Notes under the pieces: model-generated | Seen by the model: only the letters and a program-made list of their open reading frames with translations | Told to the model about the DNA's origin: nothing | Database searches by the model: none | Part shown: piece after piece, positions 13,001-21,354 of the stretch | How the letters are laid out: each line of letters starts with the position of its first letter | How positions within the stretch are numbered: the stretch's first letter is position 1 | Program-made: the position numbers and the translations under genes | Source: Cyanophora paradoxa | Lineage: Eukaryota > Glaucocystophyceae > Cyanophorales > Cyanophoraceae | Direction of reading: 5' to 3' | DNA length: 64,000 nucleotides | NCBI GenBank assembly: GCA_004431415.1 | Contig: QPMI01000587.1 | Location: 1 to 64,000 of the forward strand

Positions 13001-15966
13001 ATTCCCCCGGAGAGATTTGAAGTGCATCTTTCCTCTATTTTGTGGCAGATCGGAAACCTGGGCCTTCGACTGAGTGACTTGCTGGTGGGTGGGTCATCTT
13101 CCCAAGGCAAGCGCCTTGTGCATATTCCCCAGAGAGATTTGAAGTGCATCTTTCTTCTATTTTGTGGCAGATGAGAAACCTGCGGCCTCCGACTGGGTGA
13201 TTTGCTGGTGGGTGGGTCATCTTCCTAAGGCTAGCGCCTTGGGCATATTCCCCCAGAGAGATTTGGGGTGCATCTTTCTTTTTCTTCTGGCAGATCAGAA
13301 ACCTGGGGCCTTTGACTGAGTGACTTGCGGGTGGGAGGGTCATCTTCCTAAGGCTAGCGCCTTGTGCATATTCCCCCTTCGACTGACTGACTTGCTGGTG
13401 GGTGGGTCATCTTCCCAAGGCAAGCGCCTTGTGCATATTCCCCCAGAGAGATTTGAAGTGCATCTTTCTTCTATTTTGTGGCAGATGAGAAACCTGGGGC
13501 CTCCGACTGAGTGACTTGCTGGTGGGTGGGTCATCTTCCCAAGGCTAGCGCCTTGGGCATATTCCCCCAGAGAGATTTGGGGTGCATCTTTCTTCTATTT
13601 TGTGGCAGATGAGAAACCTGCGGCCTCTGCCTGGGTGACTTGCTGGTGGGTGGGTCATCTTCCTAAGGCTAGCGCCTTGGGCATATTCCCCAGAGAGATT
13701 TGGGGTGCATCTTTCTTTTTCTTCTGGCAGATCGGAAACCTGGGGCCTTTGACTGAGTGACTTGCGGGTGGGAGGGTCATCTTCCTAAGGCTAGCACCTT
13801 GTGCATATTCCCCCTTCGACTGACTGACTTGCTGGTGGGTGGGTCATCTTCCCAAGGCAAGCGCCTTGTGCATATTCCCCCGGAGAGATTTGAAGTGCAT
13901 CTTTCCTCTATTTTGTGGCAGATCGGAAACCTGGGGCCTTCGACTGAGTGACTTGCTGGTGGGTGGGTCATCTTCCCAAGGCAAGCGCCTTGTGCATATT
14001 CCCCCAGAGAGATTTGAAGTGCATCTTTCTTCTATTTTGTGGCAGATGAGAAACCTGCGGCCTCCGACTGGGTGATTTGCTGGTGGGTGGGTCATCTTCC
14101 TAAGGCTAGCGCCTTGGGCATATTCCCCCAGAGAGATTTGGGGTGCATCTTTCTTTTTCTTCTGGCAGATCAGAAACCTGGGGCCTTTGACTGAGTGACT
14201 TGCGGGTGGGAGGGTCATCTTCCTAAGGCTAGCGCCTTGTGCATATTCCCCCTTCGACTGACTGACTTGCTGGTGGGTGGGTCATCTTCCCAAGGCAAGC
14301 GCCTTGTGCATATTCCCCCAGAGAGATTTGAAGTGCATCTTTCTTCTATTTTGTGGCAGATGAGAAACCTGGGGCCTCCGACTGAGTGACTTGCTGGTGG
14401 GTGGGTCATCTTCCCAAGGCTAGCGCCTTGGGCATATTCCCCCAGAGAGATTTGGGGTGCATCTTTCTTCTATTTTGTGGCAGATGAGAAACCTGCGGCC
14501 TCTGCCTGGGTGACTTGCTGGTGGGTGGGTCATCTTCCTAAGGCTAGCGCCTTGGGCATATTCCCCCAGAGAGATTTGGGGTGCATCTTTCTTTTTCTTC
14601 TGGCAGATCGGAAACCTGGGGCCTTTGACTGAGTGACTTGCGGGTGGGAGGGTCATCTTCCTAAGGCTAGCACCTTGTGCATATTCCCCCTTCGACTGAC
14701 TGACTTGCTGGTGGGTGGGTCATCTTCCCAAGGCAAGCGCCTTGTGCATATTCCCCCGGAGAGATTTGAAGTGCATCTTTCCTCTATTTTGTGGCAGATC
14801 GGAAACCTGGGGCCTTCGACTGAGTGACTTGCTGGTGGGTGGGTCATCTTCCCAAGGCAAGTGCCTTGTGCATATTCCCCCAGAGAGATTTGAAGTGCAT
14901 CTTTCTTCTATTTTGTGGCAGATGAGAAACCTGCGGCCTCCGACTGGGTGATTTGCTGGTGGGTGGGTCATCTTCCTAAGGCTAGCGCCTTGGGCATATT
15001 CCCCCAGAGAGATTTGGGGTGCATCTTTCTTTTTCTTCTGGCAGATCAGAAACCTGGGGCCTTTGACTGAGTGACTTGCGGGTGGGAGGGTCATCTTCCT
15101 AAGGCTAGCGCCTTGTGCATATTCCCCCTTCGACTGACTGACTTGCTGGTGGGTGGGTCATCTTCCCAAGGCAAGCGCCTTGTGCATATTCCCCCAGAGA
15201 GATTTGAAGTGCATCTTTCTTCTATTTTGTGGCAGATGAGAAACCTGGGGCCTCCGACTGAGTGACTTGCTGGTGGGTGGGTCATCTTCCCAAGGCTAGC
15301 GCCTTGGGCATATTCCCCCAGAGAGATTTGGGGTGCATCTTTCTTCTATTTTGTGGCAGATGAGAAACCTGCGGCCTCTGCCTGGGTGACTTGCTGGTGG
15401 GTGGGTCATCTTCCTAAGGCTAGCGCCTTGGGCATATTCCCCCAGAGAGATTTGGGGTGCATCTTTCTTTTTCTTCTGGCAGATCGGAAACATGGGGCCT
15501 TTGACTGAGTGACTTGCGGGTGGGAGGGTTATCTGCCTGAGGCTAGCGCCTTGTGCATATTCCCCCTTCGACTGACTGACTTGCTGGTGGGTGGGTCATC
15601 TTCCCAAGGCAAGCGCCTTGTGCATATTCCCCCAGAGAGATTTGAAGTGCATCTTTCTTCTATTTTGTGGCAGATCGGAAACCTGGGGCCTTCGACTGAG
15701 TGACTTGCTGGTGGGTGGGTCATCTTCCCAAGGCTAGCGCCTTGTGCATATTCCCCCAGAGAGATTTGGGGTGCATCTTTCTTCTATTTTGTGGCAGATG
15801 AGAAACCTGCGGCCTCTGACTGGGTGACTTGCTGGTGGGTGGGTCATCTTCCTAAGGCTAGCGCCTTGGGCATATTCCCCCAGAGAGATTTGGGGTGCAT
15901 CTTTCTTTTTCTTCTGGCAGATCGGAAACCTGGGGCCTTTGACTGAGTGACTTGCGGTTGGGAGGG
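4020..15966 (+). repeat. Satellite array, block 2, with higher-order repeats
   Basis: Same long/short modules as block 1. Higher-order units are visible from recurring variant combinations: about 1134 bp spacing in the left half (5098 to 6232; 8242 to 9374), 314 bp (11190 to 11504; two long plus one short module), 438 bp (three long plus one short), and an 876 bp double unit repeated with almost no change from about 12884 to 15940 (13320, 14195, 15071; and 13757, 14633, 15509). The block ends in a short module cut by the 14.2 kb element. Confidence 0.95.
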
Positions 15967-16286
15967 AGCTCAGCGTGGCGCCATGCCCCCAAAAAATAAA
16001 ACCCAAATTCCCCCGATAATCCCGATAATAAACCGATTTTTCCGAAAATCTCAGTAAGACTCAGTAATAGAATCGATAAAATCGAAATTTATCGTAATGT
16101 ATCGATAGATTAACCCGCGAAGCCCCCGAGATCTATTTCATCCCGATAATCCCGATAATCCCGATACTCACCCGAAAATCTCAGTAAGACTCAGTAAGAC
16201 TATACGCGCAATACGCTTTTATTCATTGCATCGACAAAAACATGAAATTCGCCGCCATGCCCCCGAAATTTTACATCGTTTCCCCC
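15967..16286 (+). repeat. Left terminal inverted repeat
   Basis: 320 bp, inverted match to 29872-30183. Internally it holds two copies of a ccgaaaatctcagtaagact motif and tandem cccgataat units. The left copy has one extra 9 bp cccgataat-type unit and one A fewer in the A-run, which accounts for the whole 8 bp length difference from the right copy. Confidence 0.95.
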
Positions 16287-16300
16287 CTAACCATTTTTTT

Positions 16301-16408
16301 GGTTGCGCAACCATTTTTTTTGGTTGCGCAACCACCGCAACCAGGTCGCGCAACCACTGAACCAGGTCGCGCAACCATCCCGCAACCATTTTTTTTGGTC
16401 GCGCAACC
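16301..16408 (+). promoter_or_regulatory. Left subterminal palindrome cluster (iterons)
   Basis: Five 12 bp near-palindromes lie just inside the left inverted repeat: GGTTGCGCAACC at 16301 and 16322, GGTCGCGCAACC at 16344, 16365 and 16397, plus half-sites. Several are separated by T-runs. The mirrored cluster at 29074-29151 argues for a function at both ends, such as replication origin, transposase/terminal-protein binding or transcription control (inference). Confidence 0.75.
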
Positions 16409-16421
16409 ACCCCGTCAAGGG

Positions 16422-16435
16422 CAAAAAATGACGCC
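16422..16435 (+). promoter_or_regulatory. Repeated upstream motif CAAAAAATGACGCC
   Basis: The 14 bp motif ends 26 nt before the start codon of the gene at 16462. The same motif occurs upstream of two other rightward genes of the element, at 20773 (variant) and 21280. Confidence 0.45.
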
Positions 16436-16461
16436 TTGCACCGAAAAAATGATTGCTAACC

Positions 16462-16746
16462 ATGAGTATCCCAAAAGAATATTTCGATCTTATCGGGGTC
16501 AACCTCGATCTTTCAGAAGACGAGAAAAACAAAGAAATCGGGCGTCGCGCATTCACACGTTTAACCGGTTGCAATCTTTCGCAAGTTCAGAGTTCCGCCA
16601 GAAAGACTTTGAAAAAATCAGCAGAAAAGGTTGTTGAACGCTCGTTTACGTATCATGAAAACCTCAAATTAGCGGAAGCCCGCCACGATTCCAACTTCGC
16701 AAGACTGAGACTGAGAATGAAACTCGAAGCCAAAAAGCAATCCTAA
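16462..16746 (+). CDS. Small basic protein of unknown function
   Basis: 94 residues from the ATG at 16462, preceded by the repeated CAAAAAATGACGCC motif. The product is charged and mostly predicted helical (KEYFDLIGVNLDLSEDEKNK near the start, then many Arg/Lys), without Cys clusters, signal peptide or membrane segment. Its stop overlaps by 4 nt the stop of the convergent ATPase gene. I do not recognise a family. Size, charge and position would suit a DNA-binding or minor virion protein, but that is speculation. Confidence 0.6.
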   Translation: MSIPKEYFDLIGVNLDLSEDEKNKEIGRRAFTRLTGCNLSQVQSSARKTLKKSAEKVVERSFTYHENLKLAEARHDSNFARLRLRMKLEAKKQS

Positions 16747-17501
16747 ACCGTAATCGTTGTCGGTTCCCTACTAATTCTCGCTCCACCACTCTTTTTTATC
16801 GCTCTTCGTCTCATAAACTTCCTAAAACCTTTCATGTCATCATCTGTCAAAATCGCGCGATCTGTGTAAGTTTTTATGTCATAACCTTGCAAACTTGCGA
16901 TTACAGTTTGATAATTATATCCCCACAGGCGATGTAATTCTTTGTAAGTTTTCTTATCCATTCCGCCATTGTATTCATCGTAAGCGCAGTTGAACTCTTT
17001 TTCGTTCCCAAGAATATTAAAAAATACAACGAATTCCACATTACGACGAATGGTAGTAGAAATAGAACATATACGTTGGACATTAAAAATAACCGAAATC
17101 GAATAATGGCGTCCACTCGTTACCAATTTAGATAACACAGCATTATAATGCATGTCCAGTGTGGAACCTATCATGTCATCAAGAATCAAAACTAAATTGT
17201 GGCGTTTCTCGTTGTTCTCGATTCGTTTTTTTTGCATGCTGATCAATCTTAAAACTAAATCATCATTCCATTCCTCGTAAATATTATCGGGGTGGGTGAT
17301 GTCTCTAAATTGACCAGTAAACGCAGTCGAACTAAAAACAACGATCTGATCGATTTTATCGCGTAATTCGTAAAGTAAATATTTAGTGAACATTGTCTTA
17401 CCAGTGTTGGAGCGTCCACAATTTAAGATTCGCGTAGGTATTTTAACTGTTCTGTTCGGCTCGAATTCCGGTATATCGTTTAAGTCTACTGTGTTATCCA
17501 T
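16743..17501 (-). CDS. A32-type genome-packaging ATPase
   Basis: 252-residue P-loop ATPase of the FtsK-HerA/A32 type, which pumps viral DNA into preformed capsids. A Walker A motif GRSNTGKT lies at about residues 29-36 after a short beta strand, and a Walker B motif LVLILDDM at about 103-110 ends in two acidic residues. The length fits virophage, PLV and Polinton packaging ATPases (roughly 220-300). It lies immediately downstream of, and in the same direction as, the major capsid gene (50 nt gap), so the two probably form one morphogenesis unit. The ATG at 17501 gives the usual short N-terminal extension. The gene appears intact. Confidence 0.88.
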   Translation of the reverse strand: MDNTVDLNDIPEFEPNRTVKIPTRILNCGRSNTGKTMFTKYLLYELRDKIDQIVVFSSTAFTGQFRDITHPDNIYEEWNDDLVLRLISMQKKRIENNEKRHNLVLILDDMIGSTLDMHYNAVLSKLVTSGRHYSISVIFNVQRICSISTTIRRNVEFVVFFNILGNEKEFNCAYDEYNGGMDKKTYKELHRLWGYNYQTVIASLQGYDIKTYTDRAILTDDDMKGFRKFMRRRAIKKSGGARISREPTTITV

Positions 17502-17551
17502 TACAGTAATCCCATAAAAAAACGATTAAGCCAATAACCCACACCAATCGC

Positions 17552-18778
17552 TTAGAAGTTACTTACTTTAAGCGTAGAAATATTATAGCCGTTGAGAACG
17601 AGAACGTTGTGGCGAAGTGCGTAAATGTCAACAACAACAGGTGCAGCATCAGTGCAACCGGAAACTGTGAGATCCATGTAGGAACTCGAAGAGTTGAAGA
17701 AATCTTGGTAACCCATGACAGAGTTGTGCAGGGAATCCTTACCGGACTTCGAAAGAACGATCCCGTAAACATTGCCGCCTTGGAATCCGAAGTTTACATT
17801 ACCTACGGTAGTTCCCTTGTAATGCGAGGGGATGTGGTTCACAGCCGAAAGGAACCCGCTAATCGGTCGGTTCGAGATGTCGAGAGAACGGTTATTGTGG
17901 AAGATTTGGAATTGATCAATCCTAACATTTCCTTCGTAACCCTCGAAATCTGAATGCGTGTATTTGTTAAGTTTGTTCACTTCGCGCACTGTCATGAGAA
18001 TGCTGTGAACAAGACCGGAAACATTCGCAAGCGAAACCTCGACAGATTCGCCCGCGTCGGCGGTTTTTAGAGATCGAGTTCGCTTCTGAATCACTTCGGT
18101 AATTGGGATGCGAATGCCCCCTTGTTCGTTCGCCATTTTCAGTAGCGCTTCCGCCTCGGGGGAGGCGATGTTAACGAATTGACAGATGAGGGCGCAGTCG
18201 TTCATAGCAACCTTTCCGCCCTCGGGAACCTGAACTACCGCAGCTTCGCGGAAGTCGACCTCAATCGTAGGCATATCGGCAAGAACGCAAAGTGGGAAAT
18301 ACGCATCATCCCAGAATTGCGCCGGAATTTTAACGACATATTCCCAGGTCTTATCGGTGCTGTTTCGGTTGTTCTCAGAGTAGTAACCCAGCGAAACAAA
18401 CATGCTCGCCATTGTGGCGTGGTCGTTATCGACGAGCGCATTAACTGTAATCCAATCGCCGGGAATAATGTATTTAAACCCACCGTGAACGAAGCGGACT
18501 TCGGAAATAAACGACGAACCACCATTGGGCATTACGCATTGAACGGCGCCACCCGTTGTGACCTTAAAATTGAGACTAACACCGCTCAGAAGTTGCTTAC
18601 GCGGTAGATCAAAGTAAGCGGTTGTTTTGAATCCGAAAGTGTTACCACGAGGGCGGACTTGCTCTAAAAACGGTTTATACTTGGGATTGGTTCCGATTTG
18701 AAGACCAGGAGATAAATATACTTGATCCGAACCGGGAGTCACAAGTAGTTCTTTAAGAGTTGTTCCACTAAGCGCCAT
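17552..18778 (-). CDS. Major capsid protein, double jelly-roll type
   Basis: 408 residues. The protein has the texture of double-jelly-roll capsid proteins: an N-terminal segment before the first barrel (FGFKTTAYFDLPRK), many beta-rich stretches rich in Gly, Asn, Val and Phe, and a C-terminus of the form YALRHNVLVLNG, which resembles the terminal strand (Y-A-x-x-x-N-V-L) of capsid proteins of nucleocytoplasmic large DNA viruses and PLVs. It would form pseudo-hexameric trimers of an icosahedral shell. It is divergently transcribed from the minor capsid gene across a 52 bp gap. The call rests on pattern plus synteny with the ATPase and minor capsid; structure prediction would settle it. Confidence 0.82.
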   Translation of the reverse strand: MALSGTTLKELLVTPGSDQVYLSPGLQIGTNPKYKPFLEQVRPRGNTFGFKTTAYFDLPRKQLLSGVSLNFKVTTGGAVQCVMPNGGSSFISEVRFVHGGFKYIIPGDWITVNALVDNDHATMASMFVSLGYYSENNRNSTDKTWEYVVKIPAQFWDDAYFPLCVLADMPTIEVDFREAAVVQVPEGGKVAMNDCALICQFVNIASPEAEALLKMANEQGGIRIPITEVIQKRTRSLKTADAGESVEVSLANVSGLVHSILMTVREVNKLNKYTHSDFEGYEGNVRIDQFQIFHNNRSLDISNRPISGFLSAVNHIPSHYKGTTVGNVNFGFQGGNVYGIVLSKSGKDSLHNSVMGYQDFFNSSSSYMDLTVSGCTDAAPVVVDIYALRHNVLVLNGYNISTLKVSNF

Positions 18779-18830
18779 TTTCGCTGTTTACAATACAACA
18801 AGAAATTTTTAAATTACAATAATAAACAGA
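18779..18830. promoter_or_regulatory. Divergent promoter between capsid genes
   Basis: 52 bp AT-rich spacer between the major capsid (minus) and minor capsid (plus) starts. On the minus strand ATTTCTTGTT (18806-18797) lies 18 nt before the capsid ATG. The same decamer lies 25 nt before the ATG at 20865. Confidence 0.5.
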
Positions 18831-19724
18831 ATGACGCGTTATTATATTAATATTGATTCGAGAGATCGCGAAAACGGAACTCCATCCGAATTTCTCTACA
18901 AACTTCCCCATGCAATTCAAAAGGTAAAAGCATGCAGAGTTACCAATTTCGAAATGTTTAACAATATTTACAACCTTGCAGAAGCAGGATCACGTACCAC
19001 ATCTACCAAAGATGCAGCAGGAAGCACAAAGAACAGACATAATATTATTGCAAAAGGTTCATACACAACAGACAGTTTAGTGAATTACCTAATTGCTAAG
19101 ATTGGATCACAGAACTATTCCCAAAGTCCCTTTGGAACCTACACCAAACACTTCTATGTTACTTATGATCCCATTACTATGTTTTTAAGATTTATGTGTG
19201 AAGTTGAATTCAGCATCACTATTGGAAGTCAGATTCTTGCAAATTTCCTTGGGTTTAAAGATGCAAACAAAGTATACCCCTCAACACTTTTAGATGGGAG
19301 TGTTACCATTGGATCATACACATACACACACTACATAGACAGTGAAATACCATTAGACCTTCTATTTAATTCATACCTACTACTTCACATTGCACAACTG
19401 AAAGGCAAGTATGTGAGCAATAACATTAAAGACAATAATGCTCTTGCTAAAATTGAGATTGACAAGACAGTTGGTAGTTTGCTAAGATATGATTCTTCAA
19501 ATAATGCAATGATCACCCATGAACAGAATGGATTGGTGGAACTTGAAGCAATGGATGTAAGACTTTCTTATTGGAATGGTAACACAGCAGACATTACAAC
19601 TGATTGGAGTATGACATTAGAAGTTGTGACTGAGGATGAGAAGGAACTAACAAAGAGATCCCTTCAAAAGGTGATACAAGATTTCGAAGAGGCATTCATT
19701 CCATTTTGTAGGTCATATCTGTAA
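18831..19724 (+). CDS. Minor capsid (penton-like) protein
   Basis: 297 residues. The N-terminus YYINIDSRDRENGTPSEF matches the INIDSRDR-type start seen in minor capsid/penton-like proteins of giant viruses, PLVs and related elements. The rest is beta-rich with a central TIGSYTYTHYIDSEIP region. It would occupy the capsid vertices as single-jelly-roll pentamers (family knowledge). The divergent arrangement with the major capsid supports the role. The coding sequence is strikingly CpG-poor and A-rich compared with the CpG-rich genes around it, hinting at separate acquisition by recombination. Confidence 0.75.
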   Translation: MTRYYINIDSRDRENGTPSEFLYKLPHAIQKVKACRVTNFEMFNNIYNLAEAGSRTTSTKDAAGSTKNRHNIIAKGSYTTDSLVNYLIAKIGSQNYSQSPFGTYTKHFYVTYDPITMFLRFMCEVEFSITIGSQILANFLGFKDANKVYPSTLLDGSVTIGSYTYTHYIDSEIPLDLLFNSYLLLHIAQLKGKYVSNNIKDNNALAKIEIDKTVGSLLRYDSSNNAMITHEQNGLVELEAMDVRLSYWNGNTADITTDWSMTLEVVTEDEKELTKRSLQKVIQDFEEAFIPFCRSYL

Positions 19725-19748
19725 AAAATATATCTATGCATATATCAA

Positions 19749-20507
19749 ATGTCAGGATCCAGAAAAACCCAGCCCAAAAACTTCTTGTCAAAACCTGTTG
19801 CAGAGGCAGATGGGATAACAGAGGGAAAGAAGGGAAGGAATTGGGACAAGAAACCCAAAGGAACAGCAGCACTTGGAACAGGTGATCTTGACAAGGACAT
19901 CCACAAAATGATGAACCAGCACACAGCAACACCAACCGATAATGCGAACGACGATAACGCTTTGATTGACCAGGTTCCACTGAATCGAATGCCCAAGAAG
20001 CGAAAGCATTTCAGAGAGAAGACCAAAGAGAAACTTTTACCATCCGCCACGCTTTTAAAGCTTCTCGATGGCGGCGAGCGACTTTATTCGACATACTCTG
20101 AGAAGGATAACCGCAATCGTTACTTTATCCGCTTGAAAACGGGCGGTCTTAAATCGGTCAAATACCAGGACGCCAAAAAAATGGTTCAAGGGATTGCGAA
20201 CGAGACCGCGTTAGAGAACAAGATTCTCGAACAGCAGATCACGAAAGAGAAGGTCGAAAAGAGACCGGATGTGACGTTCGACGTTCTTCCCGATCCAATC
20301 ACAACCGCGAAGAATACGCCAACTGAATTAATCGCTAAGACCATCGATTACGCGGAAAGTAACAAGACCGATTTACCGGTAATGAATAAGAGTTTACTTC
20401 GGGTCGCCACTTCGCAAGCCGACCCCATTACATCGGTTCCCTCCGCCGCCCCCATGCTTTCGGGGTTCGCAAAACTTGGGATCCGCCCCGGTTACCGGAG
20501 GTTTTAA
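19749..20507 (+). CDS. Unknown protein, possible structural or DNA-binding
   Basis: 252 residues, starting 24 nt after the minor capsid stop and probably co-transcribed with it. The first 90 residues are Lys/Gly/Asp-rich and look disordered (KKGRNWDKKPKGTAALGTG). The middle holds a compact segment (LLKLLDGGERLYSTYSEKDN...YFIRLKTGGLKSVKYQDAKK), and the C-terminus is low-complexity ending RPGYRRF. No signal peptide or membrane segment. Composition switches from CpG-poor to CpG-rich near 19930, within the gene, suggesting a recombination breakpoint. No family recognised. Confidence 0.65.
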   Translation: MSGSRKTQPKNFLSKPVAEADGITEGKKGRNWDKKPKGTAALGTGDLDKDIHKMMNQHTATPTDNANDDNALIDQVPLNRMPKKRKHFREKTKEKLLPSATLLKLLDGGERLYSTYSEKDNRNRYFIRLKTGGLKSVKYQDAKKMVQGIANETALENKILEQQITKEKVEKRPDVTFDVLPDPITTAKNTPTELIAKTIDYAESNKTDLPVMNKSLLRVATSQADPITSVPSAAPMLSGFAKLGIRPGYRRF

Positions 20508-20864
20508 AACCGACCTTTGCGTAGCCCGACGTTAATGATCATTTTGCCGTTAAAAAATTTCTTGTTCAAATGTAGCGCTACGTAAACAATCCATTCGCGT
20601 AGGCTCACGTTTACTCATTTTTATGGGTGGCGTTGTAGAAAGAAGTGATATCCATGTATATCGCGCTTTTATCACCTGTTCTACGGGGTTCATTCGTGGA
20701 AACTTGCGACCGACAAGTAGACAATCGGGGACACTTCGATTTATTTTTCCGGCATCTTCTTTCAAAACGGTGCAAAAAAATGACGGCTTTTCAAGACAAG
20801 TATATACCAACAACAAAAAGGACTTAAAGATTTCTTGTTATATATCAGAAGAGGACAAAGCACG
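20508..20864. other. Intergenic region with repeated promoter-like motifs
   Basis: No convincing gene. It holds an ATTTCTTGTT copy at 20557-20566, a perfect palindrome GTAGCGCTAC at 20572-20581, a variant CAAAAAAATGACGGC at 20773-20787, GACTTAAAGA at 20821, and a second ATTTCTTGTT at 20830-20839. A 104-codon open frame from 20623 crosses these motifs and overlaps the next gene, so I left it out. Confidence 0.5.
20773..20839 (+). promoter_or_regulatory. Candidate promoter of the 20865 gene
   Basis: Contains CAAAAAAATGACGGC, then acttaaaga, then ATTTCTTGTT ending 25 nt before the ATG. The region before 21355 shows a parallel order: CAAAAAATGACGCC then acttaaaga. Confidence 0.45.
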
Positions 20865-21119
20865 ATGCCGATTAGCGAAGCACAGAAGCGCGCAATTTAC
20901 CGTTACCGCAAGACCGAAAAGGGTCGTGAATATCTGAAAAAGTACAGCAACAGACTGTCGAAACAAATGAAGGAATTATACGACACCGACGAGTGTTACC
21001 GAGCGATGAAGATAGTCGATAGTTCACAACGCCAGTACGTCGCGAACGCGGTGTGTTACATTAAATACCTTTATGGGGTTCCGCACTCAAATCGGGGGCG
21101 CCCTTCGATCTACTTCTGA
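20865..21119 (+). CDS. Small basic helical protein, unknown
   Basis: 84 residues from ATG 20865 (MPISEAQKRAIYRYRKTEKG). Rich in Lys, Arg and Tyr, predicted helical for the first 55 residues, with a C-terminal NRGRPSIYF tail. I chose this ATG over an in-frame non-ATG start 30 nt upstream because ATTTCTTGTT lies at the same distance from it as from the capsid start. The charge suggests nucleic-acid binding; no family is recognised. Confidence 0.6.
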   Translation: MPISEAQKRAIYRYRKTEKGREYLKKYSNRLSKQMKELYDTDECYRAMKIVDSSQRQYVANAVCYIKYLYGVPHSNRGRPSIYF

Positions 21120-21279
21120 AATTGTTTTTTCTCAGCGCGTTTGCCCTGAGAACCCAGCGCGAGCGCAACCGCGCTTAATCGTAATAAATCTTGTTTGTAT
21201 TATTTTTAGAACCATTGTATGATGGTCGACCCTTTGTTATTTTTCTAATTTACTTGTTTGATCGCTAAAATGCAACGGT

Positions 21280-21354
21280 CAAAAAATGACGCCGTAAAAT
21301 AAAATCACTTAAAGAATAAATTTATTTGTATAGAATAAGAAAAGCGCCAACGAA
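21280..21354 (+). promoter_or_regulatory. Candidate promoter of the 21355 gene
   Basis: CAAAAAATGACGCC at 21280-21293, acttaaaga at about 21308, then an AT-rich stretch (aataaatttatttgtataga) before the ATG. Confidence 0.45.

Noticed and set aside
430-15723. Dozens of repeated open frames of 60-146 codons on both strands (for example 4367-4807 minus)
   Set aside because: They are periodic products of the satellite, occur on both strands at the same places, and change frame with module length.
17609-18607. Plus-strand open frames opposite the major capsid gene (17609-17953, 18179-18607)
   Set aside because: Antisense shadows of the capsid gene without motifs.
20623-20937. 104-codon open frame in the PLV-like element
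   Set aside because: It starts outside any motif context, runs through the repeated promoter-like motifs and overlaps the better-supported 20865 gene.
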